In this document: positions 1 through 7,703 of the stretch, one piece after another
Layout of the letters: every line of letters starts with the position of its first letter
Position numbering within the stretch: the first letter of the stretch is position 1
Translations under genes and position numbers: made by a program
Assembly (NCBI GenBank): GCA_017443465.1
Contig: JAFRXO010000057.1
Location: 1 to 44,605, forward strand
Origin: Bacteroidales bacterium
Lineage (GTDB): Bacteria > Bacteroidota > Bacteroidia > Bacteroidales > UBA932
Reading direction: 5' to 3'
Length of the DNA stretch: 44,605 nt
Notes under the pieces: model-generated
The model's database searches: none
The model's input: only the letters and a program-made list of their open reading frames with translations
What the model was told of the DNA's origin: nothing

Positions 1-215
1 ACGGAGTTGGTGCTGTTGTTTCCTGTAAAAGAATACCCCTGGGCGGCAGTGATGCAGATGTCCCGGTTAATGGTATGGTCAACAGCATTCTCGGATGACG
101 AACGCTCGGAAACAGAATACCGGCTTTCGGCAGATGAGACCTCGCTCACGTTGTCCGGCTTGCCCCCGGAAAACAGGGACAACAGCAGAGACAATATCAG
201 AACGAAACACTTCAT
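1..215 (-). CDS. Secreted protein of unknown function, N-terminal fragment
   Basis: The minus strand is open from an ATG at 213-215 to the left edge of the window, giving about 71 residues with no stop. The N-terminus (MKCFVLILSLLLSLFSG) is a clear signal peptide. The mature part is rich in Ser, Glu and Asn and shows no motif I recognise. An in-frame ATG at 231-233 would add six residues (MCIFAL) and is an alternative start. The frame follows the short open frame at 265-360 and the methyltransferase at 384-1028 on the same strand, so it may be the distal gene of that operon. The rest of the gene lies outside the window. The opposite-strand frame at 7-276 has no signal peptide or motif and I treat it as a shadow. 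Confidence 0.5.
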   Translation of the reverse strand, partial: MKCFVLILSLLLSLFSGGKPDNVSEVSSAESRYSVSERSSSENAVDHTINRDICITAAQGYSFTGNNSTNS

Positions 216-264
216 CAACGCAAAAATACACATTTTCACGCAGCGGAGCAAGAACAATGGGAAG

Positions 265-360
265 TTAGCGAAGTAAAATATAGGTTATATCATCAACGGC
301 CAAGACAACAGTAAGGATCAGCAGTAGGATTTTCAACCAGCCGACACCGATGATCAACAT
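265..360 (-). CDS. Possible 31-residue single-pass membrane peptide
   Basis: An ATG at 358-360 opens a 31-codon frame ending in TAA at 265-267. It starts MLIIGVGWLKILLLILTVVL and continues with a short polar tail ending in Arg. Almost the whole N-terminal half is hydrophobic, which would fit one transmembrane helix. It begins 23 bases after the methyltransferase stop and ends 49 bases before the start of the secreted protein fragment, filling a gap that otherwise holds nothing. No family is recognised. It is too short for statistical support from one sequence, so the call rests on position and hydrophobicity only. Confidence 0.35.
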   Translation of the reverse strand: MLIIGVGWLKILLLILTVVLAVDDITYILLR

Positions 361-383
361 CAGGGCAAGAACTTATACTTTCT

Positions 384-1028
384 TCATTTTACGGCCGTTA
401 CGCATAGCCAATGCTTGGATGCGTTACAGTGGACTGTGATGTCCCTGAACCCCACCGCAGTGAGATGGGTCTTCAGTTCATCGGGAGTATAGGTATGCAT
501 CCCCTCGATCATATTCTCCCATTTCTCGTTATTGCCTGACAGACCGTCGTCCTCGTTGACGATGAGGAATTTCCCCCCGGGAGAGAGTACGCGCATTACC
601 TCGGCAAAACTCTTCTCGATTTCCGGCCAGAAATAGACTGTTTCGAAGGCGGTGGCCATCCCGAACGTATCTTCCTCAAAAGGGAGGTTGGCAACGCTTG
701 CCTCCAACACTTTGCAGCGGCCGGCCGCAATCGCGTCTGCATTGACCTTGCGGGATTTCTCCACAGAGACGGAAGAATAGTCAATCCCAGTCACATTTGC
801 GTGAAGGCTCCGCTCCATCAAGCGGTTGAGGTTACCCCCGCCGCCGCATCCGATGTCGATGATCTCCCCTACTTCGGGGATATTGACAAAACTCAGGCCC
901 CATGAGGCCATCGCCGCATGGGAACCGCCGTTCATCCCGGCTACCATCATGCGGCCCCAGAAGCCTTCCGGCTTGCGGGTATTACTGAAAATTTTGCTTA
1001 AGAGTCCCATCTTACCTTTCTTTGCCAT
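384..1028 (-). CDS. Class I SAM-dependent methyltransferase
   Basis: A 214-residue cytoplasmic protein with a Methyltransf_11/25-type Rossmann fold. Motif I is IIDIGCGGGGNL at residues 56-67, the acidic residue ending strand 2 is Asp83 (GIDYS), and the post-motif region reads NLPFEEDTFGMATAFE, followed by a proline/glycine turn (LSPGGKFLIVNED). These are the SAM-binding signatures. The acceptor substrate cannot be read from the sequence. The ATG at 1026-1028 is chosen because a -7 element (TAACTTTG, 1057-1064 on this strand) lies just upstream and the next residues are a Lys-rich N-terminus typical of the family. It diverges from the GreA-type gene. Two small minus-strand frames follow it and may be co-transcribed. 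Confidence 0.85.
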   Translation of the reverse strand: MAKKGKMGLLSKIFSNTRKPEGFWGRMMVAGMNGGSHAAMASWGLSFVNIPEVGEIIDIGCGGGGNLNRLMERSLHANVTGIDYSSVSVEKSRKVNADAIAAGRCKVLEASVANLPFEEDTFGMATAFETVYFWPEIEKSFAEVMRVLSPGGKFLIVNEDDGLSGNNEKWENMIEGMHTYTPDELKTHLTAVGFRDITVHCNASKHWLCVTAVK

Positions 1029-1056
1029 ACTTTGACAGTCTTGAGTTACATAAATG

Positions 1057-1064
1057 CAAAGTTA
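1057..1064 (-). promoter_or_regulatory. -7 promoter element for the methyltransferase
   Basis: On the minus strand this reads TAACTTTG, an exact match to the Bacteroidota primary-sigma -7 consensus TAnnTTTG. A T-rich TTTATG about 15 bases further upstream is a weak -33 candidate. The start codon is 28 bases downstream. Confidence 0.55.
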
Positions 1065-1239
1065 CGGAGCTTACATAAAGCGCGAAATCCCCATTTATTG
1101 TGATTTAGAGGCCTCTGAATTCGATATTTGTCACTGGAAACGACGATAGGCGACCGTTCGATTTCATCGGTGCTGACTCGAGAAATCAGAATTCCAGCTA
1201 CACGGCTATTAACAGTCGCAGACCGTAATGGCATATGCA

Positions 1240-1271
1240 TTTGCTTTTCTCTCGGTTTGCACGTAAATTTG
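1240..1271 (+). promoter_or_regulatory. Promoter of the GreA-type gene
   Basis: TTTG at 1240-1243 (-33) and TAAATTTG at 1264-1271 (-7) are separated by 20 bases, a full match to the Bacteroidota promoter. The ATG at 1276 begins only 4 bases after the -7 element, so transcription probably starts at or within a few bases of the start codon and the mRNA would be leaderless or nearly so. Confidence 0.65.
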
Positions 1272-1275
1272 AGCC

Positions 1276-1743
1276 ATGGAATACCTGTCAAAGCAGCGAT
1301 ACGAAGAGATCACAGCCGAGTTGAAGCATCTTATCAACGTGGTTTATCCCAAGGTGAAGGACAACCTCGCGGAGGCTCGCGCCCAGGGAGACCTGAGCGA
1401 GAATGCCGGGTACCGTGAAGCAAGGCGTATCCAAGGGAAGACTATAAGCCGTATCCGTTTCCTGCAGAAAGTACTTGAGCATTCACGAGTGATTACCCCT
1501 GACGTCCTCCCTAAAGACAGGGTCTGCCTTCTTAGCCATGTCGAATTCACGAACCTTTCGACAAATACACGTATGAAATTCGAGATAGTCAGCCCGCACG
1601 AGATGGATCTTGAGGCTGGCAAGATTTCGCTTAAATCACCTATCGGCGCTGCCTTGATGGGCAAGAAGGTCGGCGAGATCGCCGAGGCACGGGTCCCCAC
1701 CGGCACCCTGCGCCTGAGGATCGAAAGCATCACGCTAGATTAA
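1276..1743 (+). CDS. greA: GreA/GreB-family transcription elongation factor
   Basis: A 155-residue cytoplasmic protein with the GreA layout: an N-terminal coiled-coil hairpin (about 1-75) and a C-terminal FKBP-like domain (about 80-155). The coiled-coil tip reads ARAQGDLSENAGYREAR, keeping the two acidic residues (Asp39, Glu42) that match E. coli GreA Asp41 and Glu44 and stimulate RNA cleavage by backtracked polymerase. The C-terminal signature SPIGAALMGKKVGE is intact. The usual GreA stretch AREHGDLKENAEYH is slightly diverged here, and some Bacteroidota carry more than one Gre paralogue, so this could be a second copy. The ATG is fixed by the promoter 4 bases upstream. It converges with the M28 peptidase. 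Confidence 0.9.
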   Translation: MEYLSKQRYEEITAELKHLINVVYPKVKDNLAEARAQGDLSENAGYREARRIQGKTISRIRFLQKVLEHSRVITPDVLPKDRVCLLSHVEFTNLSTNTRMKFEIVSPHEMDLEAGKISLKSPIGAALMGKKVGEIAEARVPTGTLRLRIESITLD

Positions 1744-1744
1744 A

Positions 1745-1758
1745 ATTGCTCTGGCAAT
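1745..1758 (-). terminator. Weak hairpin between convergent greA and peptidase genes
   Basis: ATTGC (1745-1749) and GCAAT (1754-1758) form a 5-bp stem with a 4-base loop. Read on the minus strand the stem is followed by TTTT, which suits a weak intrinsic terminator for the peptidase transcript. The stem is short and AT-rich, so support is limited. Confidence 0.35.
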
Positions 1759-1764
1759 ATTGTT

Positions 1765-3024
1765 TCAATACCGGCTCACAAAATCCGTAACAAGTTTGAA
1801 TACAGGCTCATAGCTGTCAAATACAGCTGTTTCCCAATTGTCATAAATGGTGTGATAAAACGGGAAAGCATCACCGTTTTCGTTCTCCAGAAATATGCAT
1901 GGTACGTGGCGGACAGCGAATGGATAGTGGTCGCTGTTGGCTGCAAGTGCGCCACGATTCAAGGATTTGAAGTACTGCTGCCCACCATTAATCTGTTCAA
2001 ACAAGGCAAAGCCCCGGAGGCCTTCGTCGCTGCATTCGCAGTATTGTACTGGGTTGTTGTCCCCTATCATGTCGATATTGAACAGATACTTTATCTGAGT
2101 CAGCGGAACTACCGGATGATCAGCGAAGTACTCAGACCCTCGAAGGTTAGCATCCTCGCCTGAGAAAGCGATGAAATACATATCATACTGCGGCTTATGT
2201 GCAGCATAATATTCGGCCAGCGTTACAATGCATGCTGTACCGGAGGCATTGTCATTGGCACCTGCATAGAAGACTTTCCTGCCAAGGTTTCCTAAATGAT
2301 CATAATGGGCGGTAAACACATAGCAACTGTCATGACGCTCCCCTTCCACCTTTGCGATGACATTGAACAGCCCATAATCCGACAGGAAGTTATTTTCAAT
2401 ATTGACTCGGACACTTTTCACGCCTTTCACCGCCTCCGGTGTCATCCATATGATCGGCTTGTCAATCACATGATCGCCATATGCCTTGTAGAATTTAATT
2501 GGTGATGTCCATGTTTGAATAAGGCCGGCATTAGGGCAGCCGCCTGCCGTCTGAAGTTTGGAAAAAACCTCGCGGTGCCTGTAAGCAAACCAGAAATCGC
2601 AACAAACCAGGCAATTCGCGTTTTCCGGCCTTGCCATATCAGCAAACAGGCGCTCCGGGGAAAAGTCCAGGGTATCTATATGATAAACAGGGAATTCCCC
2701 ACGCACGCCCGGAGAATACTCGCGCATGGAGAAATCATCGCCCGGAATGAGTTTCTTCCCATCGGCCCAGAGTTCCATTTTCCCAGGGAAGGTATTGATG
2801 TCAATAGTAAAAGGCTGGAGTATGACATCATAAGCTCCTGCCTTTATAAACTCCTTATACAGGTATTTTCCGGCTTTGTTTGCCCCATCCCTGGCGTATC
2901 CCCGCCCTTGATATCTGGCGGAACTGAGTTCCTTTACTATCCGCTTGTAAAGCGTCAAATCCTGCGCCTGCAACTGAATTGTGCAGAGCACAAGCATGAT
3001 TCCAACTAATCTTAGCGTACGCAT
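1765..3024 (-). CDS. Secreted M28-family metallopeptidase
   Basis: A 419-residue exported zinc aminopeptidase-like protein; signal peptide about 1-20 (LCTIQLQAQ). The M28 metal site is complete: His240 in AHYDHLG, Asp258 in GANDNASG, Glu290-Asp291 in SGEDANLRGSEY, Asp318 in NIDMIGD and His391 in FYHTIYDN. Glu290 is the expected general base. The neighbouring zinc ligand, usually a second Glu in this family, is Asp here, a known variation. A protease-associated-like segment lies between about 110 and 220. It starts 19 bases after the GH92 stop, so the two are probably co-transcribed: a mannosidase trimming glycans and a peptidase acting on the protein backbone of glycoproteins would be a logical pair, which is inference. 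The start ATG lies in a CATATG. Confidence 0.9.
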   Translation of the reverse strand: MRTLRLVGIMLVLCTIQLQAQDLTLYKRIVKELSSARYQGRGYARDGANKAGKYLYKEFIKAGAYDVILQPFTIDINTFPGKMELWADGKKLIPGDDFSMREYSPGVRGEFPVYHIDTLDFSPERLFADMARPENANCLVCCDFWFAYRHREVFSKLQTAGGCPNAGLIQTWTSPIKFYKAYGDHVIDKPIIWMTPEAVKGVKSVRVNIENNFLSDYGLFNVIAKVEGERHDSCYVFTAHYDHLGNLGRKVFYAGANDNASGTACIVTLAEYYAAHKPQYDMYFIAFSGEDANLRGSEYFADHPVVPLTQIKYLFNIDMIGDNNPVQYCECSDEGLRGFALFEQINGGQQYFKSLNRGALAANSDHYPFAVRHVPCIFLENENGDAFPFYHTIYDNWETAVFDSYEPVFKLVTDFVSRY

Positions 3025-3043
3025 ATGGCTGTTCGAGTCGATT

Positions 3044-5218
3044 CTACATAGTGAATATTAGCTCCCCACCCTTGATAAGCTCGTTATGGTGTATGCGCCA
3101 GTCTTCCAGGGACTTCCCGTTGAAAGTGACGCTTCTCACCGTAGTATTATCCGGCGAAAGATTACGCACTACTATATGCAACTTCGCCGGAGTATAAGGC
3201 CGGCCTATCTCCAATGTGGCTTCGCGCACACAAGGCGAACCGATCTCATACCATCCATCGGCAGGATTGAGCATATAAAGCCCTAGGGACGAAAGAATAT
3301 ACCATGCACTCATCTGACCGCAATCCTCATTGCCGTCGAAGCCTTTACGGCCGGTGGAATATGAACGGGACATTATCTCCCGCACCCTTGCCTGGGTCTT
3401 CTCCGGACGGCCTATCCTGTTGTAGAGATAAGCTATATGATGGCTGGGTTCGTTACCATGGACGGATTTGTTGCCTCTCTCAGGCACCCAGAAGCGGTTC
3501 TCGAAATATTCGTCCAGGCTGGCCTCGTACTCATCGCGGCCACCTATGAGTTCCACTACCCCATCGACATCGAAAGGCACGCACCATAGCGCAGTCCACT
3601 GGTTGCTTTCGCAATAATGATAAAGGTCCGGCTCCATCCATTCACCCGCGGCGTTTCTGGGAAGGAACATCTTCTGCCCGTCATTCCAGAGATTACGGTA
3701 ATTGCGCGAACGTGTACGGAAATACTCAGCATCCTCAAGATGGCCTGCAGCATCTGCAAGAATGGCCGCTGCCAAATCCTGAAGCCCGAAATCCTGGGTG
3801 CGTGAAACAGATTCAAGGGTTTCATCTCCCGCGACATATCCGATAGTCTGATAGCGAGTCAGGCCTCCGCGTGTTTCGGGGGTATCTCCGAAGCAGCCCC
3901 TGTCCTCCCACCTGAATTCCATATCCGTAGGCTGGGGCACCGTAGCGTTCTTTTTCACGGCTGCATATGCTTCCTGTATGTCAAACCCCCGGAAGCCCTC
4001 GGTCCAGGCTTGGGCAAGTATGGTTTCTGCAGGAGAGCCTATCATTATTCCGGTATAACAGGGATTCGGCCATTTGGGGAGCCATCCCCCTTCGTGATAC
4101 ATCTCCACCAGGCTCTGCATCATATCATCGATACGCTCGGGCACTATCAGGCAGAGAAGCGGATGCTCCGCACGATACGTATCCCACATCGACCAGCAGT
4201 TGTACATCTTGCCCTCGTGGATCTTATCATCAAAACCTGACCAGTAGCGTCCGTCCTCGTCGATGCGGCGTGGATAGAGAAGCGCATGATACAGGCCAGT
4301 ATAGAAAATGGTCTTCACATCATCGTCCGCATCTATGCGGAGTTTACGGAACTCGTCGGCCCAAGCCTTTCGGGATTCCTCTGCGACCTGCCGGACTCTT
4401 TTCCGCCCGATCTCGGCAGAGAGATTGGCTTTCGCCTGATCCACGCTCAGAAGAGAGACCCCCACCCTCACGGTTATAGGGCCTGGCACATCGCCGAAAC
4501 TGGCATATCCACAGCAATCATCTCCAAGGTCGTTTACAACCTCAGACTTCACGGCAGGCCGGGAGAATTCCATATAAAAGTATCCCCTGAAATCCGGTTT
4601 GGGAGTTGTGTGCTGACCGTCGAACATATCGCTGTTCCAGCCGCAGGCGCTTCTGCCATCCGCAGAGAACTCCAGATGTCCGGGAAGGGACGCGTGGTTG
4701 GTACTTCTGCCAACGCATATGCGCGAAGCGTCGATGACTATATGGTTCGCGGCAGATATTTCATATATGGAAGAATGGCCGGCGCCGGCATAATCCGTGC
4801 ATATGCCCCCGGCCGTCACTTTGCCGTAGTATGGTGTATATTCCTGGTTTTCAATATGCTGTCCTCTGTCCCCGTATCCGATCACCGGGGCTTCTCCGCA
4901 CTGGGGCTGGAAGGATACCTGGCCCCACTCTCCCATCCATATAGCAGGCTGGCGGGTTCCTATGAAACCCAGAAGAAGGGAATCGGATTCGTTGTAGCTG
5001 AGTACCCCGACTTCCGTCAGACGGGTCATGGGCACCCATTGGATCGAACCGAAAGGAACGCCTGCCATAGGCATCATTCCTCCATACTGGCTGCCAGCTC
5101 CCTGTGTTCCTATCATAGGATCCACGAAAGCGAGCGACTCTATGCCTTCGTCCGTCTTGCATGAAATAAGCATGCATATGGATAAAGATATCGCTATGGT
5201 GAATGATTTAGATCTCAT
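3044..5218 (-). CDS. GH92 family alpha-mannosidase lipoprotein
   Basis: A 724-residue protein with a lipoprotein signal (MRSKSFTIAISLSICMLISC, Cys at about 20), so it is probably anchored in the outer membrane or periplasm. The GH92 hallmarks are present: VDPMIGTQG followed by GGMMPMAGVPFG near the N-terminus (N-terminal beta-sandwich domain), and in the (alpha/alpha)6 barrel the stretches YNCWSMWDTYRAEHPL, GFDGNEDCGQMSAWY and SSLGLYMLNPADGWYEIGSP. GH92 enzymes are calcium-dependent exo-alpha-mannosidases, mostly alpha-1,2, acting on N-glycans and yeast mannan; the linkage here cannot be assigned. It heads an operon with the M28 peptidase and diverges from the GH105 fusion gene across 108 bases. 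Confidence 0.92.
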   Translation of the reverse strand: MRSKSFTIAISLSICMLISCKTDEGIESLAFVDPMIGTQGAGSQYGGMMPMAGVPFGSIQWVPMTRLTEVGVLSYNESDSLLLGFIGTRQPAIWMGEWGQVSFQPQCGEAPVIGYGDRGQHIENQEYTPYYGKVTAGGICTDYAGAGHSSIYEISAANHIVIDASRICVGRSTNHASLPGHLEFSADGRSACGWNSDMFDGQHTTPKPDFRGYFYMEFSRPAVKSEVVNDLGDDCCGYASFGDVPGPITVRVGVSLLSVDQAKANLSAEIGRKRVRQVAEESRKAWADEFRKLRIDADDDVKTIFYTGLYHALLYPRRIDEDGRYWSGFDDKIHEGKMYNCWSMWDTYRAEHPLLCLIVPERIDDMMQSLVEMYHEGGWLPKWPNPCYTGIMIGSPAETILAQAWTEGFRGFDIQEAYAAVKKNATVPQPTDMEFRWEDRGCFGDTPETRGGLTRYQTIGYVAGDETLESVSRTQDFGLQDLAAAILADAAGHLEDAEYFRTRSRNYRNLWNDGQKMFLPRNAAGEWMEPDLYHYCESNQWTALWCVPFDVDGVVELIGGRDEYEASLDEYFENRFWVPERGNKSVHGNEPSHHIAYLYNRIGRPEKTQARVREIMSRSYSTGRKGFDGNEDCGQMSAWYILSSLGLYMLNPADGWYEIGSPCVREATLEIGRPYTPAKLHIVVRNLSPDNTTVRSVTFNGKSLEDWRIHHNELIKGGELIFTM

Positions 5219-5273
5219 TATCTTCCACTTATTTCCGTAAATATACGCAATTGCGGGAAATAACGATATGACA

Positions 5274-5304
5274 TTGGAATAATGTAAACAATTCTTTACC
5301 TTTG
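5274..5304 (+). promoter_or_regulatory. Promoter of the GH105-propeller gene
   Basis: TTG at 5274-5276 (-33) and TACCTTTG at 5297-5304 (-7), 20 bases apart, match the Bacteroidota promoter. The ATG at 5327 lies 22 bases downstream. On the opposite strand TATATTTA at 5238-5245 is a poorer -7 candidate for the divergent GH92 gene. Confidence 0.6.
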
Positions 5305-5326
5305 ATTTGACCTATCCAATCTCCAT

Positions 5327-7258
5327 ATGAAAAGAATAACGATCCTGACACTCCTGCTGCTCCTCGCATCATGCACTCTCTTTGCACAGACTCGCCGGCA
5401 AAACTGGTCTGAAACTACCGCCAGACACTTTATACATCGTTATGCCGACCCCGACGTGATCAGCTGGGGTAACCAGAGCAACTCCTTTACGTGGCAGGCC
5501 GGTTACATCATGTTCGCAATGGAGCACCTGTGGCGCTGGACCGCAGATCCCGTTTACCTGGATTACATTCGAAAGTATGTAGACCAGAATGTCGACGCCG
5601 AGGGGAACCTCCGCCAGTTCAAGCCGGATGCACTGGATAATTTCGTTCCAGGATATGTCTGCCTGCTGATGTACGAACTGACCGGAGAGGCGCGCTACGC
5701 AAAGGCAGTCGAGACCATCCGGAGGGGATTCGACAATTATCCCCGGCTCCCGAACGGAATATTCTACCACTCGACCCGCATACACCAGGCTTGGGTGGAC
5801 GGCGTCTTCATGGGCCAGATCTTCCTTGCCAGATATGCCAAGACGATGGGACACCCGGAAGACTTCGCAGAGGTTATCAAGCAGATGATCGGAATAACAC
5901 AGCTCTGCGGAAAAACAGACGGGCATTTCGTTCATGCCTGGGACGAGACCCGCGGAGCATATCCTGAAGTCTGGAGCGAGGGTATGGGCTGGCTTGCAGT
6001 CCTATGGGCAGACGTGTTCGATTTCCTGCCTGAGGACCATCCGGGCCGCGCTGAACTGCTGGAGCGTCTCCGCTTGATGTGCAGCGGTCTCAAGAAATCC
6101 CAGGACCCGCGTACCGGCATGTGGTGCCAGGTCGTGGACAAGCCTCAGGCACCCGGCAATTGGAACGAGACTTCCGGGACAGGAATGTTTCTCTACCTGA
6201 TCCTGAGTGCTATCCAGAAAGGCTACATCCCGGCGGATGAGTATGCCGACGTCGTTGACCGGGCATATGCCGGACTGCTCAGCAAGGCGGTGGTCAACTC
6301 CGACGGTTTCGTTAATCTGACTGACTGCAGCAGCATAGGTGTCATGCGCAGCTATGAAGAATACATTGCACAGCCGCGTGAAATCAGCACATTCGCCGCA
6401 TATGGATCCTTCATTCTAGGTACCGGCGTATATGAGCACCAGATCGGACGCATTGCCCGGGACTTCTATGCTACAGACTATAGTGGCGGGAAGGTTCTTC
6501 GTTTCAAGGATGGAAGGATTGTATGGGAGCACAATGCTCCACTGAGTAACGACATCCAGCTGCTTGAAGGCGGCAACTTGTTGTTCTCAACCGGAAAAGG
6601 GGTGCTGGAGCTCGATCCGCAGGGAAACGAGGTCTTTCGCTACGATGCACCTTGCCATGTCTTCGCCTGCCAGCGCCTTCAGGACGGTCGTACATTGGTC
6701 GGCGAATGCGAACGCGGACGCCTGCTCGAACTGGACTCCAAGGGACGCATCGTCCGTCAAATCCGCATCCTTCCCAAGGGAGTCAAAGATGGAGGGATGG
6801 CTTTCATGCGCAATGCACGAAAACTCCGTAGCGGCCACTACCTCGTGGCACACTACGGAGACCAGAAGATTACTGAATATGATTCCCGTGGTCGCGCTGT
6901 CCGTAGCAAAGAACTGCCCGGGGGGCCGCATTCCGTGCAGGAGCTGCCCGATGGCAACGTGCTTGTTTCACTGGCCGACCGCGACCGCAATCCGCGCATT
7001 GTCGAACTCGATGCAGACTGGAATATCATATGGACACTTTCCAATGAGGACATTCCCGGTTCTCCCCTGCGTTTCTGCTCGGGTTTCCAGTATGTAGAAG
7101 GACAGGGAATTTACCTGACCAACTGGCAGGGCCATCAGCGCGGCATTACACAGCCGCACATCCTGCTCGTAGGGCGGGACAAACGCATCCGCGCCACACT
7201 GTCCCCTACATATGGAGTGCAGAGCATCTCCAATATCGCCGTCGTGCCAGCGTATTAG
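5327..7258 (+). CDS. GH105/GH88-like unsaturated glycuronyl hydrolase fused to a beta-propeller
   Basis: A 643-residue secreted protein with signal peptide MKRITILTLLLLLASCTLFA; the Cys could equally make it a lipoprotein. Residues about 25-375 form the GH105 (YteR-like) (alpha/alpha)6 barrel, with the catalytic Asp at about 158 in QAWVDGVFMGQIFLARY and conserved EVWSEGMGWLAVLWADV and TSGTGMFLYLIL. These enzymes hydrate unsaturated uronic acid left by polysaccharide lyases. Residues about 385-643 are a different domain with repeated blades (GGKVLRFKDGRIVWEHNAP, KGVLELDPQGNEVFRYDAP, GRLLELDSKGRIVRQI, ITEYDSRGRAVRSKEL, RIVELDADWNIIWTL), typical of a PQQ-/arylsulfotransferase-like propeller. Typical GH105 proteins end near 370-400 residues, so the propeller is an addition. 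Its stop overlaps the stop of the convergent gene by a few bases. Confidence 0.88.
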   Translation: MKRITILTLLLLLASCTLFAQTRRQNWSETTARHFIHRYADPDVISWGNQSNSFTWQAGYIMFAMEHLWRWTADPVYLDYIRKYVDQNVDAEGNLRQFKPDALDNFVPGYVCLLMYELTGEARYAKAVETIRRGFDNYPRLPNGIFYHSTRIHQAWVDGVFMGQIFLARYAKTMGHPEDFAEVIKQMIGITQLCGKTDGHFVHAWDETRGAYPEVWSEGMGWLAVLWADVFDFLPEDHPGRAELLERLRLMCSGLKKSQDPRTGMWCQVVDKPQAPGNWNETSGTGMFLYLILSAIQKGYIPADEYADVVDRAYAGLLSKAVVNSDGFVNLTDCSSIGVMRSYEEYIAQPREISTFAAYGSFILGTGVYEHQIGRIARDFYATDYSGGKVLRFKDGRIVWEHNAPLSNDIQLLEGGNLLFSTGKGVLELDPQGNEVFRYDAPCHVFACQRLQDGRTLVGECERGRLLELDSKGRIVRQIRILPKGVKDGGMAFMRNARKLRSGHYLVAHYGDQKITEYDSRGRAVRSKELPGGPHSVQELPDGNVLVSLADRDRNPRIVELDADWNIIWTLSNEDIPGSPLRFCSGFQYVEGQGIYLTNWQGHQRGITQPHILLVGRDKRIRATLSPTYGVQSISNIAVVPAY

Positions 7259-7689
7259 ACTGTCTTTAGAATCGCTTCCTGAACTCCTTCGATGCTGTCG
7301 GTCACGGCATCGAACAGCTTATACATCAGTTCCGGTTCCTCCATCTTCGGAATATAGACTATTGTCTTCATTCCCCGGCCCTTGCACCAGCCGGCCTCCG
7401 TATGTGCGCTGCGCCCGCATGGAAGGACCAGGACACAGGTATCCGCCCACTCCAGCGCCTCGACATCATTGGCAAACTGCCTCTCTGCCGCAGGATGGAT
7501 CAAGCCTTGCGAATACTGCTCAAACGACCATTCTGCGCAATCCGGATCGACATCCGTCCAGCGGAAACCGTGACCGCCCTGCGGAGGGTTCCGGAAATCA
7601 TACACCTCGTGACCATACTCCTGCAGCCGCTTCACGACCTCAGGGAAATAAGCATTGCGCCAGCTGGACGCCACATAGATACGTGCCAT
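7255..7689 (-). CDS. Nucleoside 2-deoxyribosyltransferase-like protein
   Basis: A 144-residue cytoplasmic protein without signal peptide. MARIYVASSWRN at the N-terminus followed by GHEVYDFRNP, and later CVLVLPCGRSAHTEAGW followed by GRGMKTIVYIP, match the nucleoside deoxyribosyltransferase fold (Pfam Nuc_deoxyrib_tr): substrate-binding strand, LPxGRSxxxE with candidate nucleophile Glu, and the G-M-K-T/P turn. Enzymes of this fold move deoxyribose between bases or hydrolyse nucleotide glycosidic bonds; related proteins with unknown substrates are common. It begins 14 bases after the GH2 stop and appears to be the last gene of the TonB-ABM-GH2 operon, an odd place for a nucleotide enzyme. The start ATG lies in a CATATG. 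Its stop overlaps that of GH105. Confidence 0.7.
   Translation of the reverse strand: MARIYVASSWRNAYFPEVVKRLQEYGHEVYDFRNPPQGGHGFRWTDVDPDCAEWSFEQYSQGLIHPAAERQFANDVEALEWADTCVLVLPCGRSAHTEAGWCKGRGMKTIVYIPKMEEPELMYKLFDAVTDSIEGVQEAILKTV
7288..7314 (+). terminator. Strong hairpin downstream of the GH105 gene
   Basis: TTCGATGCTGT (7288-7298) pairs with ACGGCATCGAA (7304-7314) over 11 bp with one G-U pair and a 5-base loop. It starts 30 bases after the GH105 stop and lies inside the 3' coding end of the convergent deoxyribosyltransferase-like gene. No T-tract follows, so it may stabilise the mRNA end or act with a factor instead of being an intrinsic terminator. Confidence 0.4.
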
Positions 7690-7703
7690 ATGAACCAGAT
7701 TAC

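Noticed and set aside
7-276. Plus-strand open frame of 89 codons at the left edge
   Set aside because: The minus strand has a clear signal peptide over the same bases and belongs to the same strand as its neighbours; the plus frame shows no motif or leader.
1046-1291. Minus-strand open frame between the methyltransferase and greA
   Set aside because: It covers two well-formed divergent promoters and has no recognisable protein character.
4286-5164. Long plus-strand open frame (292 codons) opposite the GH92 gene
   Set aside because: It is antisense to a protein with all GH92 hallmarks; the length reflects codon composition of the real gene.
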